From: Mycobacterium stomatepiae
GTDB lineage: Bacteria > Actinomycetota > Actinomycetes > Mycobacteriales > Mycobacteriaceae
Direction of reading: 5' to 3'
DNA length: 64,000 nucleotides
Assembly: GCF_010731715.1 (NCBI RefSeq)
Contig: NZ_AP022587.1
Span: 5,518,001 to 5,582,000, forward strand
Made by a program: the position numbers and the translations under genes. Below are positions 1 to 8,088 of this stretch, piece by piece. Numbering within the stretch: the stretch's first letter is position 1; each line of letters begins with the position of its first letter. The notes beneath the pieces are model-generated. The model ran no database searches and had not been told where the DNA came from. It saw nothing but the letters and a program-made list of their open reading frames with translations.

Positions 1-618
1 GCTTCGCCACCCTCGCGATCGTCACGGCTGCTGGTCGCCAGCCGCAACCCCAAGAAGCTGGCCGAACTGCGCCGAGTGCTCGACGGTGCCGGGCTGTCGG
101 GGCTGACGCTGGTGTCGCTCAACGAGGTGGCGCCGTTCGACGAGGCGCCCGAGACCGGTGCGACGTTCGAGGACAACGCGTTGGCCAAGGCGCGGGATGC
201 GTTCGCCGCTACCGGGTTAGCGACCGTGGCCGACGATTCCGGCCTGGAGGTGACTGCCCTCAATGGGATGCCCGGCGTGCTGTCGGCGCGCTGGGCGGGC
301 ACCCACGGCGACGACGCCGGCAACACCGCGCTGCTGCTTGCCCAGCTCCGCGATGTGCCCGACGAACGGCGCTCCGCGGCGTTCGTGTCGGCCTGCGCGC
401 TGGTGTCGGGCAGCGGGGAAGTCGTCGTCCGCGGCGAGTGGCAGGGCGCGATCGCCCGGGTGCCACGCGGCGACGGCGGGTTCGGCTACGACCCGGTTTT
501 CGTTCCGGCCGGCTCCGAGCGATCCGCGGCGCAGTTGAGTCCCGCGGAGAAGGACGCGGCCTCGCATCGGGGTCGCGCGCTGGCCCTGCTGCTGCCCGCC
601 TTACGCGAGCTGGCCTAG
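1..618 (+). CDS. rdgB: Non-canonical purine NTP pyrophosphatase RdgB/HAM1 (5' end outside window)
   Basis: House-cleaning enzyme that hydrolyses dITP, XTP and similar nucleotides to monophosphates so they do not enter DNA or RNA. The frame is open from base 1 and contains the HAM1 N-terminal motif LLVASRNPKKLAELRRVL, then the conserved FEDNALAKA and VADDSGLEV blocks and the C-terminal GGFGYDPVF and SHRGRAL motifs. No in-frame ATG or GTG precedes the LLVASRN motif, so the true start lies left of the window; only a few residues should be missing. A GTG at 76 would remove the substrate-binding N-terminus and is not the start. It converges with the DUF3817 gene after a 16-bp gap, an order I recall from M. 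tuberculosis Rv1341-Rv1342c. Confidence 0.93.
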   Translation, partial: ASPPSRSSRLLVASRNPKKLAELRRVLDGAGLSGLTLVSLNEVAPFDEAPETGATFEDNALAKARDAFAATGLATVADDSGLEVTALNGMPGVLSARWAGTHGDDAGNTALLLAQLRDVPDERRSAAFVSACALVSGSGEVVVRGEWQGAIARVPRGDGGFGYDPVFVPAGSERSAAQLSPAEKDAASHRGRALALLLPALRELA

Positions 619-634
619 CCGCGCGGCAGCGAGC

Positions 635-985
635 TCACAGCCCGTAGCGGGCCTTGATGTCCTTGGTCTGGAAGTGCTCGACGATGATGCCCAGCAGCGG
701 GATCGTGCCGGCCAACAGCACGCCGATGGTCTTGCCGATCGGCCAGCGGACCTTGATGGCCAGGTTGAAAGCCGTGAGCACGTAAGCGAAATACACCCAG
801 CCGTGCACCACTTCGATCCACCGGATCTCGTGGTGGAACGCGAGGTGCGAGACGATCTCGTAGCACAGTGCGATCAGCCACAGACCCGTCGTCCACGCCA
901 TGATTCGGTAGCCGAGCAAGGCTGGGCGGATGCGGTCGGCGGAGACGGCTTCGCTGGTCTCGGAGGGTGTCTCGGGCGTGGTCAT
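635..985 (-). CDS. DUF3817 small integral membrane protein
   Basis: A 116-residue membrane protein of the DUF3817 family (Rv1342c type); molecular function is unknown. Three hydrophobic stretches are visible: around residues 28-50 (LLGYRIMAWTTGLWLIALCY), 60-78 (HGWVYFAYVLTAFNLAI) and 83-103 (IGKTIGVLLAGTIPLLGII). The charged C-terminus ends KDIKARYGL. The ATG at 985 overlaps the stop of the upstream lipoprotein gene in an ATGA junction, so the two are translated together. The frame is open further upstream but that stretch is the antisense of neighbouring DNA and lacks membrane character. Confidence 0.85.
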   Translation of the reverse strand: MTTPETPSETSEAVSADRIRPALLGYRIMAWTTGLWLIALCYEIVSHLAFHHEIRWIEVVHGWVYFAYVLTAFNLAIKVRWPIGKTIGVLLAGTIPLLGIIVEHFQTKDIKARYGL

Positions 986-1374
986 GCAGTGGTCCTGTTC
1001 TGCTTTTCGGCATCGTTGGCTGCGAGCTGCGCTAGGTAAGCGTTGTACTCCCGCAGGGCGGGGTCGTCGGCGGGCTGCTGTGCGGGCGCGGGCCGCTCGG
1101 GTAACAGCCCGTCCGGGATCTCGGTGACCGCGCCCTGGTTGCGCGGTTTCGGCGGAGCCTCTTCGTAGCGGACGAAGTTGCGGTACGCGTAGAGGCAGAA
1201 CCACGCGAACAGCGGCCACTGCAACGCGTAGCCGAGGTTCTGGAAGGTGCCCGACGCCGATTGAAAGCGGGTCCACTGCCACCAGCCCAAGGCCAGGCAG
1301 CCGCAGGCCGAAGCGATCGCCAGGACGATCAGCGCGGGCCGGTGATGGCGCCGCCGAGGGGCTTCGCTGGACAC
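982..1374 (-). CDS. lprD: LprD-like membrane/lipoprotein
   Basis: A 130-residue protein closely matching the mycobacterial LprD (Rv1343c) pattern. A basic N-terminus (RRRHHRP) precedes a hydrophobic segment at about 13-32 (ALIVLAIASACGCLALGWW). The cysteines in SACGC could act as a lipobox, though the spacing is only approximate. A second hydrophobic stretch (LGYALQWPLFAWFCLYAY) follows around residues 47-64. The Pro/Ala-rich C-terminal half is probably cytoplasmic. It is the first gene of a two-gene operon with DUF3817. Function is unknown; the lipoprotein label comes from the family rather than a clear signal here. Confidence 0.8.
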   Translation of the reverse strand: MSSEAPRRRHHRPALIVLAIASACGCLALGWWQWTRFQSASGTFQNLGYALQWPLFAWFCLYAYRNFVRYEEAPPKPRNQGAVTEIPDGLLPERPAPAQQPADDPALREYNAYLAQLAANDAEKQNRTTA

Positions 1375-1522
1375 CCCTCGACGGTACCGCGCGGGGGCCT
1401 ACGCAGCGCCGGCCGCCGTCCATTTCAGCGAACAACTGTTTATTGAATGCTGTCGTGGGGAAGCCGACTGACAACCGTGTTCTCAGCCGACGCACGGAAA
1501 CCTTAATAGACCACAGGGACAA

Positions 1523-2653
1523 ATGATGGGTTCTACCCTGCGCAGCCTCACTCGATGGAGCACGGCGCCGGCAAGGGGCGTCGAGACCGCCAAGTCCTGG
1601 GTCAACGTGCCGCGCGGGCTCGCAGCCCGTGCGACCACGCCGTTGCTCCCCGATGACTATCTCAAAATGCTCAACCCGCTGTGGTCGGCTCGCGAACTGC
1701 GCGGCCTGATCGTGGATGTGCATCCCGAGACCGCGGACTCGGCAACCGTGACGATCAAGCCGGGGTGGGGCTTCTCGGGTAAGTACCGGCCTGGCCAGTA
1801 CGTCGGTATCGGGTTGCGGATCGACGGCCGGTGGCACTGGCGCTCGTATTCATTGACGTCTATTCCACGGCGCGACAACAAGAACATCACGATCACCGTC
1901 AAGGCCACCCCCGAGGGTTTCTTGTCGACCCACCTGGTGAACGGTGTGGAGCCGGGGATCATCGTGCGCCTGGCTTCGCCGAAGGGGGAGTTCGCGCTAC
2001 CCGACCCGCCGCCGGCCAAGATCCTGTTTGTCACCGCGGGCAGCGGCATCACACCGGTGATGGCCATGCTGCGGACGCTCAATGCCCGAAAACAGCACGC
2101 CGACATCGTGCACATTCACTCGGCACCCAGCGCTGACGACGTAATCTTCCGCGACGAGTTGCGAGAGCTGGACGAATCCCGGGACGGGTATCGACTCCAC
2201 TTGCAGCTCACCGAAACCGAGGGTCACCTCGACTTCAACGAACTCGCCGACATCGTGGCCGACTGGCAAGAGCGGTCGGCATGGGTATGCGGCCCCACGG
2301 CCCTGCTGGACGCCGCGGAAGACGTTTGGAAAAAAGCGGACGCCGGCGATCTGCTGCACATGGAGCGCTTTACCATTGCCGCTACCGATAAGGGCGGCGA
2401 AGGGGGCACCGTCACCTTCGCGATTTCCGACAAAGAAATCGAAATCGATGGCGCCACTTCACTTTTGGAAGCCGGAGAAAAGGTGGGCATTCAGATGCCG
2501 TTCGGATGCCGGATGGGCATCTGTCAAACCTGCGTGCTGCCGCTGGAGTCCGGGCACGTGCGCGACTTCAGGTCCGGGACCGAACACGGTGAAGGCGACC
2601 GGATCCAAACCTGCATTTCCACCGCATCCGGCAACTGCACACTGAAGATCTGA
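1523..2653 (+). CDS. Flavin/[2Fe-2S] NAD(P)H oxidoreductase, electron donor to acyl desaturase (Rv3230c type)
   Basis: A 376-residue ferredoxin-reductase-type protein. In order it shows an FAD domain with the RSYSLTS motif (about 110-116), an NAD(P)-binding domain with [10 protein letters not shown] (about 170-179), and a C-terminal plant-type [2Fe-2S] domain with cysteines in [11 protein letters not shown] and a distal QTCIS. The family member Rv3230c passes electrons from NADPH to the stearoyl-CoA desaturase DesA3. Here the desaturase starts only 11 bases downstream, so the two form an operon. The ATG at 1523 follows AGGGAC; an ATG at 1526 is equally possible. No IdeR box is visible upstream. 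I infer that it reduces the neighbouring desaturase. Confidence 0.88.
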   Translation: MMGSTLRSLTRWSTAPARGVETAKSWVNVPRGLAARATTPLLPDDYLKMLNPLWSARELRGLIVDVHPETADSATVTIKPGWGFSGKYRPGQYVGIGLRIDGRWHWRSYSLTSIPRRDNKNITITVKATPEGFLSTHLVNGVEPGIIVRLASPKGEFALPDPPPAKILFVTAGSGITPVMAMLRTLNARKQHADIVHIHSAPSADDVIFRDELRELDESRDGYRLHLQLTETEGHLDFNELADIVADWQERSAWVCGPTALLDAAEDVWKKADAGDLLHMERFTIAATDKGGEGGTVTFAISDKEIEIDGATSLLEAGEKVGIQMPFGCRMGICQTCVLPLESGHVRDFRSGTEHGEGDRIQTCISTASGNCTLKI

Positions 2654-2664
2654 GGGGGAAACTG

Positions 2665-3897
2665 ATGGCAATCACGGACGTAAAGCGATATGCACACCTG
2701 AGCGCCGAGGACGTCGAAGCGCTCGGGCGGGAGCTCGACGCCATTCGTGCCGACATCGAAGATTCTCGCGGCGAGCGCGACGCCCGCTACATTCGACGCT
2801 CGGTTCAATTGCAACGCGCTCTGGTAGTCGGCGCTCGAATCGTGTTGATGGCCAGCCGCAATAGGTACGCGTGGGCCGTGGGGACGGCGATGCTCGGCAC
2901 CGGCAAGATCATCGAGAACATGGAACTCGGACACAACATCACCCACGGTCAATGGGACTGGATGAACGACCCGGAGATCCACTCCACCGAATGGGAATGG
3001 GATACCACCTCGCCGAGCGTCCATTGGAAGAAGTCGCACAACTTCATTCACCACAAGTACACCAACATCGTCGGCATGGATGACGACGTCGGCTACGGCA
3101 TCATGAGGGTGACCCGCGACGAACCCTGGGCGCGGTGGATGATTGGCAATCCGATCTACAACCTGTTGCTGGGCACGCTGTTCGAATGGGGCGTTGCGGC
3201 ACACGGATTGGAGCTTTCGGCGGTCCGTCGGCATGACAAGGCCTGGGCGCAAGTGCGCAAGGACCTGCGGATCATCGCTAAGAAGGTCGGTAAGCAGGTC
3301 GGCAAGGACTATGCCGTATTTCCGGCGTTGGCCGGACGCAATTGGAAGCACACCCTGCGGGCCAATATGGTCGCCAACCTGATCCGCAACTACTGGTCCT
3401 ACATGGTGATCTTCTGCGGCCACTTTCCGGACGGTGCCGAGAAGTTCACGAAAGAGGAATTCCAGAACGAGTCGCAGGGCGAGTGGTATCTGCGCCAGAT
3501 GCTGGGGTCGGCGAACTTCAACGCTGGGCCCCTGCTGGCATTCATGAGCGGAAATCTCTGCTATCAGATCGAGCACCACCTCTTTCCGGACCTCCCGAGC
3601 AATCGCTACGCGGAGATCTCGGTGCGGGTGCGCGAGCTGTGTGAGAAGTACGACCTGCCCTACACCACGGGATCCCTTGGCCGGCAATACATGCAGTCGT
3701 TCTGGACGATCCTCAAGCTCGCGTTGCCGGACAAACTGCTCAAAGGGACGCCGGACGACGCCCCGGAGACCAACTCCGAGTTGAAGTTCCGTGTCCGCGA
3801 GGGCCTGCGAGAGAGCTTCGTCGACCCTGCGACGGGGCAGCGCCGGGGCCTGCGAACCGCGCTGCGCGAATTGCAGTCCAGTTCGCACGCGGCATGA
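2665..3897 (+). CDS. Membrane fatty acyl-CoA desaturase (DesA3-like)
   Basis: A 410-residue di-iron membrane desaturase. All three histidine boxes are visible: GHNITHGQWDW (about 91-101), KKSHNFIHHKYTN (about 123-135) and YQIEHHLFPDLP (about 304-315). Hydrophobic stretches lie between them. The sequence resembles M. tuberculosis DesA3 (Rv3229c), which makes oleoyl-CoA from stearoyl-CoA at the membrane using the partner reductase. It follows the reductase gene by 11 bases (GAGGGGGAAACTG as ribosome site). The IdeR-like box and mbtL come directly after it, so it sits at the edge of the mycobactin acyl-chain genes. Whether it supplies unsaturated acyl chains for mycobactin is inference from position only. 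Confidence 0.88.
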   Translation: MAITDVKRYAHLSAEDVEALGRELDAIRADIEDSRGERDARYIRRSVQLQRALVVGARIVLMASRNRYAWAVGTAMLGTGKIIENMELGHNITHGQWDWMNDPEIHSTEWEWDTTSPSVHWKKSHNFIHHKYTNIVGMDDDVGYGIMRVTRDEPWARWMIGNPIYNLLLGTLFEWGVAAHGLELSAVRRHDKAWAQVRKDLRIIAKKVGKQVGKDYAVFPALAGRNWKHTLRANMVANLIRNYWSYMVIFCGHFPDGAEKFTKEEFQNESQGEWYLRQMLGSANFNAGPLLAFMSGNLCYQIEHHLFPDLPSNRYAEISVRVRELCEKYDLPYTTGSLGRQYMQSFWTILKLALPDKLLKGTPDDAPETNSELKFRVREGLRESFVDPATGQRRGLRTALRELQSSSHAA

Positions 3898-3920
3898 GTG
3901 GCGTAACTCTCAGCTCGGAA

Positions 3921-3940
3921 CCAAGGCTAGCCTTGCCTTA
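3921..3940. promoter_or_regulatory. IdeR-box-like operator upstream of mbtL
   Basis: CCAAGGCTAGCCTTGCCTTA lies 25 bp before the mbtL start. Read on the other strand it matches the IdeR consensus TTAGGTTAGGCTAACCTAA at 13 of 19 positions, and the core AAGGCTAGCCTT is a perfect palindrome. IdeR with Fe(II) represses siderophore genes at such boxes. It implies iron-repressed transcription of mbtLMN separately from the desaturase genes. Confidence 0.78.
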
Positions 3941-3964
3941 GCTGACCGTGTAAGGTCCCTCGCC

Positions 3965-4213
3965 ATGGCCTCCTCTTCTTCCGCGGTGACCAGTGCGCTG
4001 CAAAGCATTCTTCGCGACGACCTCAACGTCGACATGACCCGGGTCACCCCGGAAGCCAGACTGATCGACGATGTCGGCTTGGACTCGGTCGCCTTTGCTG
4101 TCGGCATGGTCGCCATCGAGGAGCGGCTTGGTGTCGCGCTCTCCGAGGAAGAGCTCCTGACCTGCGACACCGTCGGCGACGTGGACGCGGCGATCGCGGC
4201 GAAAACACCGTAA
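3965..4213 (+). CDS. mbtL: Mycobactin acyl carrier protein
   Basis: An 82-residue acyl carrier protein. The phosphopantetheine serine is Ser41 in the motif GLDSVAF. MbtL carries the long acyl chain that MbtM loads, MbtN desaturates at the 2,3 position and MbtK transfers to the mycobactin lysine. The ATG at 3965 is chosen because the protein then begins just ahead of the ACP fold. The stop overlaps the start of mbtM by one base (TAATG). The upstream IdeR-like box points to iron control. Gene order and motif make the assignment firm. Confidence 0.93.
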   Translation: MASSSSAVTSALQSILRDDLNVDMTRVTPEARLIDDVGLDSVAFAVGMVAIEERLGVALSEEELLTCDTVGDVDAAIAAKTP

Positions 4214-5787
4214 TGAGCGAACTGGCGGCAGCGGTTACGCGGTCGATGCGGGCCGCGACCTCCGAATTGGCCGTCTTCGACAAGGAGACCTCGGGGTGGC
4301 ACCGGCGCTCCTGGCCGGAAGTGCACGGGTTAGCCGAGGCAATTGGGGCCTGGCTGCTCGACCATGAACGACCCACCGCGGTCGGTCTCGTGGGCGAGCC
4401 GACGATCGAGTTCGTCGCCGCGATCCAGGGTGCGTGGCTGACCGGCGCGGCCATCTCGATCCTGCCGGGGCCGGTGCGTGGCGCCGAGTTACGGCATTGG
4501 GCGGAGTCGATACTGGCCCGGTTTGCCGAGATCGGGGTCGGTGCTGTCCTGAGCCATGGCTCGCAGCTGGAAAGTCTGCGAGCGGAAGCGCATCCGGGCA
4601 TCACGGTCGAAGACCTCGCAACCGCGGCGCGCACCCACCGCTCGGCGTCGGGTCTGCCCCACGCGGAATCCACCGGCTACGCCATTCTGCAAGGAACGGC
4701 GGGATCGACCGGATCGCCCAAAACCGCGATGCTGTCGCCGGGAGCCGTGCTCAGCAACATGCGCGGAGTCGATCAACGATTCGGCTTCGACGTCTCCCGT
4801 GACGTTGTGTCCTCATGGCTGCCCATGTTTCACGACATGGGGCTCACCTGCGTGCTTTCCTCGATGCTGGCCGGGTTGCCGCTGTGGCTGGCGTCGCCGA
4901 CGGCGTTCTCCGCGTCGCCCTTCAATTGGCTGAAGTGGCTGTCGGAAAGCCACGCGACGCTTACCGCCGCGCCCAACTTGGCGTACAACATCTTGGGCAA
5001 GTACGCCTCGCTGGTGTCCGACGTCGATCTGGGTGCCATGCGGGTGGCGATCAACGGCGGGGAGCCGATCGACTGCGAGGGATTTGGCCGGTTCGCAGAA
5101 GCCATGGCGCCGTTCGGATTTGACGCCGGTGCACTGGCGCCGTCATATGGCCTCGCCGAGGCCACCTGCGCGGTATCGCTGCCCGCGGCGGGCACGGGCT
5201 TGAACTTCGCCATCGTTTCCGACGACACCGGTTCGCGCAAATACGCTGTCTTGGGCCAGGCGGTGCCCGGCATGGAGATACGGGTCGTGTCCGCAGATCG
5301 CTATGCCGGCACGGCCGACCGCGAGATCGGCGAGATCGAGATTCGCGGTACGTCGATGATGGACGGCTACCGGGGTCACCCGGCCATCGATCGCGACGAC
5401 TGGTTCCCCACCGGCGATTTGGGCTTCTTCGATGACGGTGGCCTGGTCGTGTGCGGCCGGGCCAAGGAAATCATCTCGATTGCGGGGCGCAACATTTTCC
5501 CGACGGAGATCGAGCTGATCGCCGCTCAAGTCGACGGCGTGCGGGAAGGCTGTGTGGTTGCCCTGGGCACCGGCGAACGATCTGCGCGCCCCGGCCTGGT
5601 CGTCGCGGCAGAGTTCAAGGGCGATGACGAGGGCCAGGCGCGCAGCGAAGTGATTCAGCGCATCGCGTCGGTGTGCGGAATCGTGCCGGCCGATGTGGTT
5701 TTCATGTCGCCGGGGTCCCTGCCCCGCACCTCGTCGGGCAAGTTACGGCGGCTGGAAGTGCGGCGAACACTGGAGCTGGTGGACTGA
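4213..5787 (+). CDS. mbtM: Long-chain fatty acyl-AMP ligase / acyl-ACP ligase MbtM
   Basis: A 524-residue ANL-superfamily enzyme (FadD33 type). It activates a fatty acid as acyl-AMP and passes it to the MbtL carrier in the cytoplasm. Visible motifs are the P-loop-like [15 protein letters not shown] (about 160-174), [11 protein letters not shown] (about 313-323), the hinge region [20 protein letters not shown] (about 398-417) and the C-terminal lysine in TSSGKLRR. The glycine-rich loop has [10 protein letters not shown] in place of the usual SSGSTGxPK. It overlaps mbtL by one base and is followed at once by mbtN. Confidence 0.92.
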   Translation: MSELAAAVTRSMRAATSELAVFDKETSGWHRRSWPEVHGLAEAIGAWLLDHERPTAVGLVGEPTIEFVAAIQGAWLTGAAISILPGPVRGAELRHWAESILARFAEIGVGAVLSHGSQLESLRAEAHPGITVEDLATAARTHRSASGLPHAESTGYAILQGTAGSTGSPKTAMLSPGAVLSNMRGVDQRFGFDVSRDVVSSWLPMFHDMGLTCVLSSMLAGLPLWLASPTAFSASPFNWLKWLSESHATLTAAPNLAYNILGKYASLVSDVDLGAMRVAINGGEPIDCEGFGRFAEAMAPFGFDAGALAPSYGLAEATCAVSLPAAGTGLNFAIVSDDTGSRKYAVLGQAVPGMEIRVVSADRYAGTADREIGEIEIRGTSMMDGYRGHPAIDRDDWFPTGDLGFFDDGGLVVCGRAKEIISIAGRNIFPTEIELIAAQVDGVREGCVVALGTGERSARPGLVVAAEFKGDDEGQARSEVIQRIASVCGIVPADVVFMSPGSLPRTSSGKLRRLEVRRTLELVD

Positions 5788-5788
5788 G

Positions 5789-6958
5789 ATGACCTCGACA
5801 AGCCAGACCGTCTTCGACGCCGAGTATCGGGCGCTACTCTTCGACGCGTTCGACGACCGCGTAATCGAGTGGACGTCGGAAGCCGAAGCACAGCAACGTT
5901 TTCCGCGTAAGCTGATCGAGCACTTGGGCGCGAGCGGTGTCTTCTCCGCGAAGTGGACCGACCAGACTCAGCCCGATGTCAACAAGCTCATCGAGCTCGC
6001 ACTCGCCCTGGGGCAGCTGGCCTCCGCCGGTATCGGCGTGGGCGTCAGCCTGCACGACTCGGCGATCGCACTGCTGCGCCGCTTCGGCAAGTCCGACTAC
6101 CTGAAGGACATCTGCGAGAAGGCGATTCGCGGCGAGGCGGTGCTCTGCATCGGTGCCTCGGAAGAATCCGGCGGATCGGATCTGCAGATCGTCGAAACCG
6201 AGGTTCGTTCGCACGACGGTGGTTTCGCGGTCCGCGGCATCAAGAAGTTCGTCTCGCTCTCACCCATCGCCGATCACATCATGGTGGTGGCGCGCAGCGT
6301 CGACCACGACTCGTCCAGCCGGCACGGCAACGCCGTGGTAGTGGCGGTTCCGACCACGCATGTCAAAGTGCAGCAGCCGTACAACAAGGTTGGTGCCGGG
6401 CCGCTGGACACCGCGGCGGTCCACATCGATACCTGGGTTCCGGCCGACGCGATGGTCGCGCGGGCCGGCACCGGGCTGGCGGCCATCAGCTGGGGACTGG
6501 CGCACGAGCGCATGTCGATCGCCGGCCAGATCGCGGCTTCGTGCCAGCGGGTGATCGGAATTACTTTGGCCCGCATGGTGACTCGGCGCCAGTTCGGCAA
6601 CACGCTGTTCGAGCATCAGGCGTTGCGGTTGCGGATGGCCGACCTGCAGGCCCGGGTCGACCAGCTCCGCTTCGCGCTGCACGGCATCGCCGCTCAGGGG
6701 CGGCTGGATCTGCGCGCGGCCGCGGGGATCAAGGTCACCGCGGCACGGCTGGGCGAAGAGGTCATCGGCGAGTGCATGCACATCTTCGGCGGGTCAGGCT
6801 ATCTCGTCGACGAAACACCGCTGGGCCGGGTGTGGCGTGACATGAAGCTGGCCCGGGTCGGCGGTGGCACCGACGAAGTCCTCTGGGAATTGGTCGCGGC
6901 CGGCATGAAAGCCGACCACGCCGACTACGAGGACTGGGTCGGACGCTCCAACGCGTAG
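5789..6958 (+). CDS. mbtN: Acyl-ACP dehydrogenase MbtN
   Basis: A 389-residue FAD acyl-CoA dehydrogenase-fold protein (FadE14 type) that makes the double bond in the acyl chain of mycobactin while the chain is held on MbtL. The ATG at 5789 lies one base after the mbtM stop and gives the normal family length; the frame is open further up but that part overlaps mbtM. Typical ACAD blocks are seen: [12 protein letters not shown] (about 124-135), [10 protein letters not shown] in the middle domain and [11 protein letters not shown] (about 331-341). The 3' end overlaps the convergent mbtK gene by 34 bp. Confidence 0.9.
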   Translation: MTSTSQTVFDAEYRALLFDAFDDRVIEWTSEAEAQQRFPRKLIEHLGASGVFSAKWTDQTQPDVNKLIELALALGQLASAGIGVGVSLHDSAIALLRRFGKSDYLKDICEKAIRGEAVLCIGASEESGGSDLQIVETEVRSHDGGFAVRGIKKFVSLSPIADHIMVVARSVDHDSSSRHGNAVVVAVPTTHVKVQQPYNKVGAGPLDTAAVHIDTWVPADAMVARAGTGLAAISWGLAHERMSIAGQIAASCQRVIGITLARMVTRRQFGNTLFEHQALRLRMADLQARVDQLRFALHGIAAQGRLDLRAAAGIKVTAARLGEEVIGECMHIFGGSGYLVDETPLGRVWRDMKLARVGGGTDEVLWELVAAGMKADHADYEDWVGRSNA

Positions 6959-7557
6959 AGCACCATCCGCCGGTTCGGCGCGTCGTGCTCACCGAGCGAA
7001 CGGCATCCGACGTACTCGCACAGTCGGCGCACCGTGGTGTTGCGGTGATCGGGGTCGAACATGATCCGGCCGCAGCGTGGTTCCTGGGCGAACGCACTGG
7101 CCACGATGCGCGGCAGCAGTCGCGGACCGAAGCCACGGTTGACCAGCCTCAGGTCGGCGATGGCCGCATGCAGGCCGATATCGTAGGGATGCGCGTCGTA
7201 ATGGTGCGAGATCATGTCCTTTGCCGCCCAATAGATCTCGAGGTAGGCGCATTCTTCGCCGCGCAGGGTTGCGATCAACGGCAGCGAATAGGTCCCGTCG
7301 AGCTGCGCCTCGATGTGTTGGCGCCAGCGCGCTGCCGGCCAGGCGTATTCCCACGTCTCGGCGAGGTGCGGGCGGTTCATCCACTCCGCCACCATCTCCG
7401 CGTCATCGCTTCTCGCGGCGCGCATCTCGTATGGCGGGTCCAGCGCGGGAACCGGAAGGGGGCCAACGCGCCGTACCTGTTCGGACAGGTCCCTGCGTTC
7501 GCGCTTCAGTACCTGGGTCGACGCGTGGTCGGTCTGGGCGCTTGAGGCTCCATTCAT
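6925..7557 (-). CDS. mbtK: Mycobactin lysine N6-acyltransferase MbtK
   Basis: A 210-residue GNAT-fold enzyme that transfers the acyl chain from MbtL to the hydroxylated lysine N6 of mycobactin. Family signatures are [17 protein letters not shown], the [17 protein letters not shown] block containing the presumed catalytic histidine, [13 protein letters not shown] for acyl-pantetheine binding, and the [11 protein letters not shown] block with a catalytic aspartate. It is transcribed towards mbtN and overlaps its end. An IdeR box 35 bp upstream predicts iron repression. Start is the ATG at 7557. Confidence 0.93.
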   Translation of the reverse strand: MNGASSAQTDHASTQVLKRERRDLSEQVRRVGPLPVPALDPPYEMRAARSDDAEMVAEWMNRPHLAETWEYAWPAARWRQHIEAQLDGTYSLPLIATLRGEECAYLEIYWAAKDMISHHYDAHPYDIGLHAAIADLRLVNRGFGPRLLPRIVASAFAQEPRCGRIMFDPDHRNTTVRRLCEYVGCRSLGEHDAPNRRMVLYALERPTQSS

Positions 7558-7591
7558 CGGTTGCTGACCTTACCCGAGCCCCTTTTCGAGG

Positions 7592-7610
7592 TTAGGTTAG
7601 GCATGCCAAA
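7592..7610. promoter_or_regulatory. IdeR box upstream of mbtK
   Basis: TTAGGTTAGGCATGCCAAA matches the IdeR consensus TTAGGTTAGGCTAACCTAA at 15 of 19 positions, including an unbroken run of 11. It sits 35 bp upstream of mbtK on the minus strand, where bound IdeR-Fe would block transcription. It is the best of the three IdeR-like sites in the window. Confidence 0.85.
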
Positions 7611-7864
7611 TACTGGTGCGACCAGCTCGCTGACTGCTGCCGACGTAGGACGCACCTATCAGCCGCGTCGGGTGAGCGCCCGCGGGGTTCGGTGTGCGCC
7701 GCGGGCGAGAACACGCCGGCCAGGGGCGCCGAAGACGCACGCTCGAATGACCGCGGCACGCGTGCAAGATGCCGCCTAACTGTGGTGGTCGCCCGGGGTG
7801 CCCGCCGCAGGCCGCGGCAGTGCCGTTTGCCTGGCCGCCGGAGCGGTAATATCGCAGGGCCCAG

Positions 7865-7946
<82 letters not shown>

Positions 7947-8015
7947 CTCCGGTGTTTCAGCCGCGAATCTCGTGCACCCCACCATCGCGCCTCGACCGCC
8001 CGCCGAACTGTCAGC

Positions 8016-8034
8016 TATGGTAAGGCAACCCTTA
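8016..8034. promoter_or_regulatory. IdeR-box-like operator upstream of irtA
   Basis: TATGGTAAGGCAACCCTTA matches the IdeR consensus at about 13 of 19 positions and has an internal TAAGG/CCTTA inverted repeat. It lies 55 bp upstream of the chosen irtA start and after the tRNA gene, which fits iron repression of irtAB. Confidence 0.7.
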
Positions 8035-8088
8035 GCTCAGGGGTAATTGGTCGTGGCGGACTTCTCCCGCCGCGGGAGAGGACCACCG

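Noticed and set aside
1375..1522. IdeR box before the reductase-desaturase pair
   Set aside because: I searched for TTAGG-type palindromes and found none at a useful score.
7611..7864. A coding gene between mbtK and the tRNA
   Set aside because: Only short arginine-rich frames without ribosome sites; nothing else supported.
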